A stretch of 64,000 nt of DNA from Pseudotabrizicola sp. (lineage in GTDB: Bacteria; Pseudomonadota; Alphaproteobacteria; Rhodobacterales; Rhodobacteraceae), in NCBI RefSeq assembly GCF_030656345.1, contig NZ_JAUSNR010000015.1, positions 1 to 64,000 on the forward strand, in the 5' to 3' direction. This document shows, one piece after another, positions 25,887 through 33,005 of the stretch. Numbering within the stretch: the stretch's first letter is position 1; every line of letters starts with the position of its first letter. The notes under the pieces were generated by a model. That model was not told the origin of the DNA. It ran no database searches and worked only from the letters and a program-made list of their open reading frames with translations. Position numbers and translations under genes: made by a program.

Positions 25887-28298
25887 ATGGCTTACACCGA
25901 CCAACACCCATCGCCCGCCGTTCCCGGCCCCAGGGGCGCGCTGGCCCTGCGCCGCGAGGGCGCCCTGTCCGACCACCTGCTGGCCCGGGGCGAACCCGAA
26001 TCGATCACCGACGACCGCATCGACCTCAAGTCGCTCTGGCGGGCCGGGGTCAAACACAAATGGACCATCGTGGGCATCGCTGCCCTGTGCACCGTGGCGG
26101 CCGTGCTGTACACGCTGCGCATCGCGCCGCTCTACCAGAGCGCGGCCCTGCTGCAGATCGACCGCGTGGCGCAAAAGGTGGTGGGCTTCAACGCCGAGGT
26201 CGAGCTGGACGAGGGCCCCGCATCCGATCAACTGCAGTTGCGCACACAAATCGAATTGCTCAAGAGCCGCAGCCTGGCCGAGCGGGTGATCGACGAAATC
26301 GGCCTGTACAAGCCGGACGCACCGCCCGCTGCGCCCGACCCGGCTGGCGATGTCGATGCCTTGTCGACAGGCTCGGAGCCGGTCGACAAGGCATTGGCCT
26401 GGGCCGTCCAAGGGTGGGGCCAGCTGCGCGCGCTGGTGGCCCCACCACCCGAGGACAGTGGCCCGATCAGCCGGGCCGCGGCCGTGGCGCAGTTCAAACA
26501 AGCGATCACGGTGGAGCCCATCCGCAACTCGCGCCTAGTCGAGGTACAGGTGCTCAACGCCGACCCGGAGCTGGCCGCCCACATTGCCAACACCATGGCC
26601 AAGGCCTTCATCGCCACCAACATCGAGCGCAAGCTGCACTCGTCGATTTACGCGCGCGAATTTCTGGAAGAGCAGATCCGCCAGACCAAGACCAAGCTCG
26701 AAGAGAGCGAGCGCGTCATCAACACCTACGCGAAGAAGAACGAGATCCTGAACCTGGGCGACAAGGGCAGTGCGGCCACCCAGACCTTCGTGGACTTCTC
26801 CGCTGCGCTGGCCAAGGCGGAGCAGGACCGCATCAAGGCCGAGACGCAATACAACCAGGTGCGGCTCAACCCCGAGAGCGCGCCGCAGGCGGTGGTCAAC
26901 GAGGCCATTCGGGCCTACAAGGAACAGCGCGCGCGACTGGAAGCCGAGTACGCCAAGAACCTGGCCATCTACAAGCCGGACTACCCCACCATGGTGCAGG
27001 CGCGGGCCCAGATCGCCGATCTGGAAGCGCGCATCAAGACCGAGGTGAACACCATCCTGGCCAGCATCCAGGGGCAGTACATCGCGGCCCGAAGAACCGA
27101 AGAACAGCTCAAGGCCAAGGTGTCCAGCAGCCGCAGCGAGGTGCTCAATGTGCAGGACCGCAGCGTGGACATGAACCTGTTGAGCCGTGAGCTCGACACC
27201 AACCGGCAGGTGTACGACAGCCTGCTGCAGCGGCTCAAAGAGGTGAGCGTGACCGCGGGCATCACCACCAACAACGTGAGCATCGTGGACGAGGCGTCGG
27301 TGCCGCTGTTCCCGGCCAGTCCCAACCTGAAGATCAATGTCGGCCTGGGCATGATGCTGGGTCTGTTCCTGGGCTTGCTCGCGGCCTTGCTGCGCGAGCA
27401 GCTGGACGATTCGGTGAAACACGCCAACGAGATCGAAGGCCTGTACCGCCTGCCCCTGTTGGGCCTGATTCCGTTCACCAAGCCCGAGAAGGGCCGCAAT
27501 GAACCCGTGGCCCTGCTGGCCCACCGCGAACCGCGCAGCGGCTTTGCCGAGTCGTACCGCTCCATGCGCACGGCGCTGCAGTTCAGCACGACCGAGGGTG
27601 CCCCGCAGCGCTTCATGGTGACGAGCTGCGGCAAGGGCGAGGGCAAGACGACCACCGCACTCGCGCTGGCCATCAACTTCGCCCAGCTGGGTCAGAAGGT
27701 CTTGCTGATCGATGCCGACATGCGCAAGGGCTGGGTGCACTTGATGCTCAACATGTCCAACGAGCGCGGCCTCTCGAACCTGCTGAGCGGGGACCGCAAC
27801 ACCGACGGGCTGATCCGGGACACGGCGGTCACCAACCTCGCCGTGATAACGGCGGGCCCCGTGCCACCCGACCCGGTGGAACTGCTGATGGGCCCCCGGC
27901 TGGGCATGCTGCTGGAGAAAGCGCAGGCCATGGGCTACCACCAGATCGTGATCGACGGGCCGCCGCTGCTGGGCATTGCCGATGCGATCGTGCTGGGCAA
28001 CCAGATCCAGAACATCGTGTTTGCCGTGAAGGCGGGCGGCACGCGCAAGGACAGCATCAAGGACGCCCTGCGCCGCCTGCGCAACGCGGGCCTGGCACCC
28101 ATGGGCATGGTGCTCACGCACGCGCGCAACGAGCACACCAGTGACTACGCCTACGCGGCCTACTACGGCGATGGCTACAACGACCGCCAGACGCCGCGCG
28201 CCGCCCGGGCCAACCCGGTGCCCACCGCGAACACCCCACCCGTGCCGCTGCCGGCGGGCAGCCGCATCGAGCCCACGCTGGATCCGTCGTCCGCATGA
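25887..28298 (+). CDS. Polysaccharide co-polymerase and tyrosine autokinase (Wzc/BY-kinase)
   Basis: An 803-residue inner-membrane protein. Wzz domain with membrane segments near residues 58-80 and 482-502 flanks a periplasmic coiled-coil region (about 255-450). The cytoplasmic BY-kinase holds Walker A at 580-589 (SCGKGEGKTT), Walker A' LLIDADMRKG (606-615), Walker B IVIDGPP (687-693) and a C-terminal tyrosine cluster (Y754, Y756, Y759, Y760, Y764). It sets chain length by cycles of autophosphorylation. The cognate phosphatase is probably the PHP-type enzyme two genes down. A 39-nt palindrome lies in the codons for residues about 157-170. Confidence 0.93.
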   Translation: MAYTDQHPSPAVPGPRGALALRREGALSDHLLARGEPESITDDRIDLKSLWRAGVKHKWTIVGIAALCTVAAVLYTLRIAPLYQSAALLQIDRVAQKVVGFNAEVELDEGPASDQLQLRTQIELLKSRSLAERVIDEIGLYKPDAPPAAPDPAGDVDALSTGSEPVDKALAWAVQGWGQLRALVAPPPEDSGPISRAAAVAQFKQAITVEPIRNSRLVEVQVLNADPELAAHIANTMAKAFIATNIERKLHSSIYAREFLEEQIRQTKTKLEESERVINTYAKKNEILNLGDKGSAATQTFVDFSAALAKAEQDRIKAETQYNQVRLNPESAPQAVVNEAIRAYKEQRARLEAEYAKNLAIYKPDYPTMVQARAQIADLEARIKTEVNTILASIQGQYIAARRTEEQLKAKVSSSRSEVLNVQDRSVDMNLLSRELDTNRQVYDSLLQRLKEVSVTAGITTNNVSIVDEASVPLFPASPNLKINVGLGMMLGLFLGLLAALLREQLDDSVKHANEIEGLYRLPLLGLIPFTKPEKGRNEPVALLAHREPRSGFAESYRSMRTALQFSTTEGAPQRFMVTSCGKGEGKTTTALALAINFAQLGQKVLLIDADMRKGWVHLMLNMSNERGLSNLLSGDRNTDGLIRDTAVTNLAVITAGPVPPDPVELLMGPRLGMLLEKAQAMGYHQIVIDGPPLLGIADAIVLGNQIQNIVFAVKAGGTRKDSIKDALRRLRNAGLAPMGMVLTHARNEHTSDYAYAAYYGDGYNDRQTPRAARANPVPTANTPPVPLPAGSRIEPTLDPSSA
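26356..26394. repeat. Near-perfect 39-nt palindrome inside the autokinase gene
   Basis: Arms 26356-26368 (ATGCCTTGTCGAC) and 26382-26394 are exact complements. The inner GGCTC (26370-26374) and GAGCC (26376-26380) also pair, leaving one A/G mismatch and one central base. It encodes part of a variable linker in the periplasmic domain. It looks like a REP-type element rather than family-conserved coding sequence. Confidence 0.7.
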
Positions 28299-28774
28299 CC
28301 CCGCCCGACTGGCGTAGCGTGCTGCCCCGGCTGATGGCCTTCGAACGATCACCCGGGCTCTACCGCGTGGTGCTGCGCGAGCCGCGTCCGCTGTTCGAGC
28401 ACATCGGCGGCGTGATGCTGCTGGCCACCGGGCGCCCGGTGGCCAGCCTGCCTGAGGCCACCGCCAATGCGCATGAGCTGCGCCGCGCCGCGCGCTTTTT
28501 TGTGCGCACGGTGATGCTGCGCCCCGGCTCGGACCCCTTCACGCTGCTGGGCCTGCCCCCGGATTTCGAGTCGGCGCAATTGCGCGAGCACTACCGCCTG
28601 ATGATCCGCCTCACGCACCCCGACTTTGGCGCCACCGCCGAAGGCTGGCCGGCCGACGCCGCCACGCGGGTCAACCTGGCCCACGACCTGCTCTCGTCGC
28701 CCCAGAAGCGCGCCGCCTACGCGGAGGCCATGCACACACACCTGCCAATGCGCCGCCGGCTCATGCGGCCATGA
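28295..28774 (+). CDS. J-domain protein between kinase and phosphatase genes
   Basis: A 159-residue protein with a C-terminal J domain (about residues 80-145): DPFTLLGLPPDFESAQLREH, then RLMIRLTHPDF with the HPD tripeptide at 108-110 that stimulates Hsp70 ATPase. The N-terminal 75 residues are not recognised. It overlaps the autokinase gene by ATGA and the PHP phosphatase gene by ATGA. It probably recruits DnaK to a component of the export machinery, but no client can be named. Confidence 0.8.
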   Translation: MTPPDWRSVLPRLMAFERSPGLYRVVLREPRPLFEHIGGVMLLATGRPVASLPEATANAHELRRAARFFVRTVMLRPGSDPFTLLGLPPDFESAQLREHYRLMIRLTHPDFGATAEGWPADAATRVNLAHDLLSSPQKRAAYAEAMHTHLPMRRRLMRP

Positions 28775-29568
28775 TCGATCTGCACAGCCACATCCTGCCG
28801 GGCATCGACGACGGTGCGAAGACGCTGGACGAGTCGCTGGCGATGGCGCGCATTGCCGTGGAAGACGGCATCCACACCATGGCCTGCACACCGCACATCT
28901 ACCCCGGCATGTACATGAACGACGGCCCGGGCATTGCGCAGGCCTGCGCCCGCCTGCAGGCCGAGCTGGACCAGCACGGCATTGCGCTGAAACTGGTGGT
29001 GGGGGCCGACGTGCACCTGGTGCCGGGCCTGGTCGATGGGCTCAGGACAGGCCGGGTGCCCACGCTGCACGGCTCGCGCTACTTTTTGCTGGAGCCCTCG
29101 CACACCACACCACCGCCACAGCTGGAAGCCTCGGTGTTCGACCTGATCACCGAGGGCTACACACCCATCATCACGCATCCGGAACGGCTGACCTGGGTGG
29201 AGAGCCACTACCCGGTGTTCCTGCGGCTGATCGAACAAGGCGCGTGGATGCAGGTGACGGCGGGCGCACTGACCGGCGTGTTCGGCAAGCGCGCCCGGTA
29301 CTGGGGCGAACGCTTCATCGGCGAAGGCCACACCCACCTGCTGGCCACCGACGCACACTCCACCGGCCGGCGCCTGCCGCGCCTGACCGAAGGGCTGAAG
29401 GTGGCGCGCCGCCTGGTGGGCGACCATGAAGCCAGCCGCCTGGTGACCGAGCGGCCGGCGGCGGTGTTGGACAACCTGCCCCCGCAGGGCTTGGGACTGA
29501 CGCCGAAGCAAGCGGATCGCCCTTCAATGATCAGCACCTGGTTTTCAAGACGGCCTTCGTTGCTCTGA
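28771..29568 (+). CDS. PHP-type tyrosine-protein phosphatase (CpsB/YwqE-like)
   Basis: A 265-residue metal-dependent PHP-fold phosphatase. Metal-binding motifs are visible: MIDLHSHILPGIDDGA at the start, ACTPHIYPGMY, PIITHPER and LLATDAHST. CpsB/YwqE enzymes dephosphorylate BY-kinases in Gram-positive bacteria and in some Gram-negatives; the usual proteobacterial partner is a low-molecular-weight phosphatase (Wzb), absent here. It is the last gene of the operon. No clear terminator follows. Confidence 0.88.
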   Translation: MIDLHSHILPGIDDGAKTLDESLAMARIAVEDGIHTMACTPHIYPGMYMNDGPGIAQACARLQAELDQHGIALKLVVGADVHLVPGLVDGLRTGRVPTLHGSRYFLLEPSHTTPPPQLEASVFDLITEGYTPIITHPERLTWVESHYPVFLRLIEQGAWMQVTAGALTGVFGKRARYWGERFIGEGHTHLLATDAHSTGRRLPRLTEGLKVARRLVGDHEASRLVTERPAAVLDNLPPQGLGLTPKQADRPSMISTWFSRRPSLL

Positions 29569-29740
29569 ATGAGGACCGCAGACGCGGCTTGCGACAGATG
29601 ACCGGGCTGGTGCGACCCAACGCAGCTGCCTTGACCACGATGCCTGATGTCGGCCATGTCTTGACCCGTCCCCACGCCGCCGCAGCACTGCTCGGCTTGG
29701 CGTTTCCTGTTCAATCACGGCCAACGACGGAGACTCTGAC

Positions 29741-30373
29741 ATGACGCCCTCGAACCCCCCGCCACGCCGCTTCACGATGATCCGAGGGTTTCATCTGGCC
29801 GACTTCATCACACTGGGCAACGCCGCCTGCGGCGTGTTGTCGGTGTTCCTCGCGATGATGTACATGGCCAGCGGCTCGCTCACGCACTTTCTGCTGTCGG
29901 CCGCCATGACACCGCTGGCCTTCGTCTTCGACGTCTTCGACGGCAAGGTGGCGCGCTGGCGCCACCAGCATTCGCCGCTGGGACGCGAGCTCGATTCGCT
30001 GGCCGACGTCATCTCCTTCGGCGTTGGTCCGGTAGCGCTGGGCTTTGCCGCGGGGCTGCAGAGCGGTTGGGACATCGTCATCCTGTGCTACTTCGTCTGC
30101 TGCGGCGTCAGCCGGTTGGCGCGTTTCAACGTCACGGCCGAACAATTGACCACCGACTCGGGCAAGGTGGCCTACTTTGAAGGCACGCCGATCCCCACCA
30201 GCGTGATCCTTACTGCGGTGTTGTCATGGGCCGCCTGGCAGGGTGCGCTGGGAGCGCAACTGTGGGGCGGAGTGTGGCAACTCGGGCCCTGGCAGCTGCA
30301 CCCTCTGAGCCTGCTGTTCGCGCTGTCGGGCACGGCCATGATCAGCAAGACCCTGCGCATCCCCAAGTTCTGA
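29741..30373 (+). CDS. pssA: CDP-diacylglycerol-serine O-phosphatidyltransferase
   Basis: A 210-residue membrane enzyme with the CDP-alcohol phosphotransferase signature DG-x2-AR-x8-G-x3-D-x3-D, seen as DGKVARWRHQHSPLGRELDS followed by LAD. Serine as acceptor is supported by the N-terminal LADFITLGNAACGVLSVFLA, characteristic of PssA type II. It makes phosphatidylserine, the precursor of phosphatidylethanolamine. An ACGGAG ribosome-binding site precedes the ATG. It stands alone 172 nt after the polysaccharide operon. Confidence 0.88.
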   Translation: MTPSNPPPRRFTMIRGFHLADFITLGNAACGVLSVFLAMMYMASGSLTHFLLSAAMTPLAFVFDVFDGKVARWRHQHSPLGRELDSLADVISFGVGPVALGFAAGLQSGWDIVILCYFVCCGVSRLARFNVTAEQLTTDSGKVAYFEGTPIPTSVILTAVLSWAAWQGALGAQLWGGVWQLGPWQLHPLSLLFALSGTAMISKTLRIPKF

Positions 30374-30400
30374 AAGAGGCGGGCCATCCAACGCTTGATC

Positions 30401-30517
30401 ATGGACATGCCACTGACAATCTCGGCGGCGATACGGAATGCCGCCGACCACCACGGCAAGACCGAGGTGGTGGCGCTCGCGATCGAAGGCGACATCCACA
30501 CGGGTCACGCCTTCACT
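30401..30517 (+). pseudogene. 5' remnant of an acyl-CoA ligase (DmdB-like) gene
   Basis: Translation from the ATG at 30401 gives MDMPLTISAAIRNAADHHGK, then TEVVALAIEGDIHTGHAFT. This resembles the conserved N-terminus of the medium/long-chain or methylthiopropionyl-CoA ligases (typically PLLISSLLxHAxxxHGDTEIV with EGDIHRYTY). The similarity ends where the convergent DUF1428 gene begins; the rest of the roughly 540-residue enzyme is missing. It appears to be a truncated leftover. Confidence 0.45.
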
Positions 30518-30873
30518 TCAACCACCTGTTCGAACCCGCCGAAGATCATGCGTTTGCCGTCGAAGGGCATGGGTGGGTTCCCGGGTGTGGACGGGTCCAT
30601 GCGCGGGTCTTCCATCATCTTCTTCATGCCGGCGTCGCGCGTGGCCTTGTCCGGCCATTCGATCCACGAAAAGGCCACCGTCTCTTCGGCCGTGGCCTGC
30701 ACTGCGCGGCGGAAGTCGGTGACTTTGCCGTCGGGGACGTCGTCGCCCCAACCCTCGATCACACGGAGGGCGCCCAGCTCGATGAACATCGTGTCGAAGT
30801 GGCGCGCGTGCTCGATGAACTTTTGCTTGTTGGCGGTGGGGACCGCGATCACGAAACCGTCGATGTATGACAT
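30505..30873 (-). CDS. DUF1428 family protein (YbaA-like)
   Basis: A 122-residue protein beginning MSYIDGFVIAVPTANKQKFI, with RVIEGWGDDVPDGKVTDFRR, EETVAFSWIEWPDKATRDAG and a C-terminal FDGKRMIFGGFEQVVEV, all typical of DUF1428. The fold is a dimeric alpha/beta ferredoxin-like barrel. The function is unknown. An AGGAG ribosome-binding site 7 nt before the ATG supports the start. The neighbourhood, with a truncated ligase remnant on the other strand, suggests that the locus has been rearranged. Confidence 0.88.
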   Translation of the reverse strand: MSYIDGFVIAVPTANKQKFIEHARHFDTMFIELGALRVIEGWGDDVPDGKVTDFRRAVQATAEETVAFSWIEWPDKATRDAGMKKMMEDPRMDPSTPGNPPMPFDGKRMIFGGFEQVVEVKA

Positions 30874-31026
30874 GTGTTCACTCCTGTTGGGTTGACCGGT
30901 CGGCGCGCCCGCCTGTGGGCGCCCCGTATTCCCTCGACGAACGACGGTACGCCAAATCGACAGGGCCTGCCCGGCAGGAAGACACGCGCTCTGTAGTGCC
31001 CACCTGGGCAGCTGATGGCCTCTGCC

Positions 31027-32202
31027 TCAGCGCGGCACCAGCACCCACATCTGCAGCGGTTGCTTGAGCGCCGCCGCCGTGAGGTAGGCCTCGTCGTCCC
31101 AGTCACCCCAACCGGTGAACAGGTCGGCGCGCACCGCGCCCACGATGGCGCCGCCCGTGTCTTGCGCCATCACCAGTTTCTGAACGTTCAGCGTGGGTCC
31201 TTGCGAGGCGAGCCAAACGGGGGTGCCGTAGGGAATGCTTTGGGGATCAACCGCGATCGAGCGGCCCGGCGTGAGCGGCACACCTTGCGCACCGCGTGGG
31301 CCGAAGCGCGCGTCGAATTCCGACAAGGCTTCTTCGCGGAAGAACACGGTGCGCGGGTTGCTCCACAGCATCTCGTTGAGGCGTTGCGGGTTCTGCGCGG
31401 CCCAGGCCTTGATGGACGACCACGAGGCTTCGCGGATCGCGCCCTGGTCGAGCAGCCAGCGGCCCACGCTCTGGTACGGCTGGCCGTTATGCGCGGCGAA
31501 GGCCACACGCACCTGACGCGCGCGGCCATCGGCATCCACCAGGTTCAGCCGTCCCGAGCCCTGGATCTGCAGGATCAGCGCGTCGATGGGATCGGCCAGC
31601 CAGGCCACGGCGCGGCCCTGCAGCGCAGCCTGCGCTGCAGGCAAGGTGTCGATCTCCTGGCGGCTGTACCAGGGCTGACCATTGCGCAGCCCGGCGGGTG
31701 GTGCGTAGAGCGGCGTGCGGTAGGTGGCGGTGGGCACGCGGCTGGCCGCCATGATGGGTTCGTAGTAGCCGGTGAGCAGACCGTCGGGCACGCTGCCGTC
31801 CAGCTCGGTCACGCGGTAGGGCTGAAACCGGCGCATCACCCAGGCCTGCTGCTCGGCGGGTGTGCCGATGGCAAGCTGGCGCAGTTCGGCGCAAGCTGGC
31901 GCCTGGCCGGGCGCAGGCCGCTCGCAGCCGCGCACCCAGGCGTTCCAGGCCTCAAACAGGCTGTCCTGGCCCCAACCCGGCAGCTCGCTCCAGTTCACCG
32001 GCGTCCAGCGGCTCTTGCCCCGCTGGATCGCGGGCGGCAGCGCGCCCGCATCCACTGGCGCTGTGACCACGGCGGGGCCGGGCCGGGCGACGGGTGCGGG
32101 AATCTGCACCGGGCCGACCGCGCAGGACACCAAGCTTCCTACAATCACTCCGCTCGCCCCCAACCGCATGAACGTCTGAACAAACCGACCGAACCGATCC
32201 AT
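31027..32202 (-). CDS. mltA: Membrane-bound lytic murein transglycosylase A
   Basis: A 391-residue lipoprotein. The signal peptide ends in a lipobox (GSLVSC). MltA motifs are LLTGYYEPIMAASRV, the 3D-domain QDTGGAIVGAVRADLFTGWG with the catalytic Asp, and ALILQIQGSGRL. It cleaves peptidoglycan between MurNAc and GlcNAc to 1,6-anhydro products at the outer membrane. The ATG chosen (complement of 32200-32202) shares a CATG with the divergent small gene; a later ATG at 32169 would also leave a signal peptide. Confidence 0.9.
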   Translation of the reverse strand: MDRFGRFVQTFMRLGASGVIVGSLVSCAVGPVQIPAPVARPGPAVVTAPVDAGALPPAIQRGKSRWTPVNWSELPGWGQDSLFEAWNAWVRGCERPAPGQAPACAELRQLAIGTPAEQQAWVMRRFQPYRVTELDGSVPDGLLTGYYEPIMAASRVPTATYRTPLYAPPAGLRNGQPWYSRQEIDTLPAAQAALQGRAVAWLADPIDALILQIQGSGRLNLVDADGRARQVRVAFAAHNGQPYQSVGRWLLDQGAIREASWSSIKAWAAQNPQRLNEMLWSNPRTVFFREEALSEFDARFGPRGAQGVPLTPGRSIAVDPQSIPYGTPVWLASQGPTLNVQKLVMAQDTGGAIVGAVRADLFTGWGDWDDEAYLTAAALKQPLQMWVLVPR

Positions 32203-32362
32203 GACCTTGTTGTTGCTTGAAGCGCTCGGCGCGCTGGTGTTGCTGGTGTTCATCGTGTGGTGGACCATGTTTTCAGGGCGCAAGGGTGGTGAACTGCCCG
32301 AGGAGGTGGAGCGCCAGAAGCTCGAACAACCTCCGGGCAAAGACAAGCCGGAAGACCGCTGA
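32201..32362 (+). CDS. Small single-pass membrane protein (53 residues)
   Basis: A short frame beginning MTLLLLEALGALVLLVFIVW, one membrane helix, followed by a charged tail (SGRKGGELPEEVERQKLEQP). Composition and codon use look like a real gene: G/C-ending codons, a clean helix plus acidic/basic tail. Its ATG overlaps the mltA start on the other strand and no Shine-Dalgarno is obvious. It ends 17 nt before the convergent FixJ-type regulator gene. Function unknown. Confidence 0.6.
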   Translation: MTLLLLEALGALVLLVFIVWWTMFSGRKGGELPEEVERQKLEQPPGKDKPEDR

Positions 32363-32378
32363 GGCGAGGCGGGGGCCG

Positions 32379-33005
32379 TCAAGGCCGCAGGGCATTGGCC
32401 AGCTCCACGGCCGACTTGACGCCCATCTTGTCGAACACGCGCGAGCGGTGAACCTCCACCGTGCGCACGCTGATGTTGAGTTGATCGGCCACAAGCTTGT
32501 TCGGCAGGCCGGCGATCACGAGGTCCATCACCGCGCGCTCGCGCTCGGTGAGGCTGGCCAGGCGCTGTTGCAGTTCGCGCTGCACGCGGCGCTGGGCCAG
32601 CACCTGGGCCGACTGTTCCAGCGCGCGTTCCACTCGGTCGACCAGCGCGTTGTCGGAAAACGGTTTCTCGCAAAAATCAAAGGCCCCACGCTTGACCGCG
32701 TCCACCGCAGTGGCCACATCGGCATGGCCCGAGAGAAAGATCACCGGCAAACTCGCGCGCCAGGGCAGGGCCTGCAGCAGTTCGAACGCCGCCAGGCCAC
32801 TCATGCCGGGCATGCGCACGTCCAGCAACACGCAGCAGGGCGCCATGGGTTCGTGCTGCAGGACGCTGGCGTCGGCCAGAAACGATTCGGCGCTGTCGTA
32901 GCCGTCGCTTACCAGCCGGCGCGTGCGCAGCAACCAGGCGAGTGCCTCGCGCACACCCGCGTCGTCATCAACCAGGTAGATCTTGGCGTCGAGGTGCGGG
33001 GTCAT
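32379..33005 (-). CDS. FixJ/LuxR-family response regulator
   Basis: A 208-residue two-domain regulator. The receiver (about residues 8-125) contains IYLVDDDAGVREALAWLL, the phosphoacceptor Asp in CVLLDVRMPGMSGL and the Lys in FCEKPF. The C-terminal LuxR-type helix-turn-helix reads LTERERAVMDLVIAGLPNKL and NISVRTVEVHRSRVF. It overlaps the sensor kinase gene by ATGA and is its partner. FixJ-type regulators activate transcription after phosphorylation; target genes unknown. Confidence 0.92.
   Translation of the reverse strand: MTPHLDAKIYLVDDDAGVREALAWLLRTRRLVSDGYDSAESFLADASVLQHEPMAPCCVLLDVRMPGMSGLAAFELLQALPWRASLPVIFLSGHADVATAVDAVKRGAFDFCEKPFSDNALVDRVERALEQSAQVLAQRRVQRELQQRLASLTERERAVMDLVIAGLPNKLVADQLNISVRTVEVHRSRVFDKMGVKSAVELANALRP

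Noticed and set aside
23785-25911. A 708-codon antisense frame over the WcaI-like and export genes
   Set aside because: Same codon-bias shadow; the plus-strand genes have clear conserved domains, start signals and operon structure.
30905-30922. GC-rich hairpin between mltA and the DUF1428 gene
   Set aside because: Six-base stem without a U tail, likely chance in high-GC DNA.
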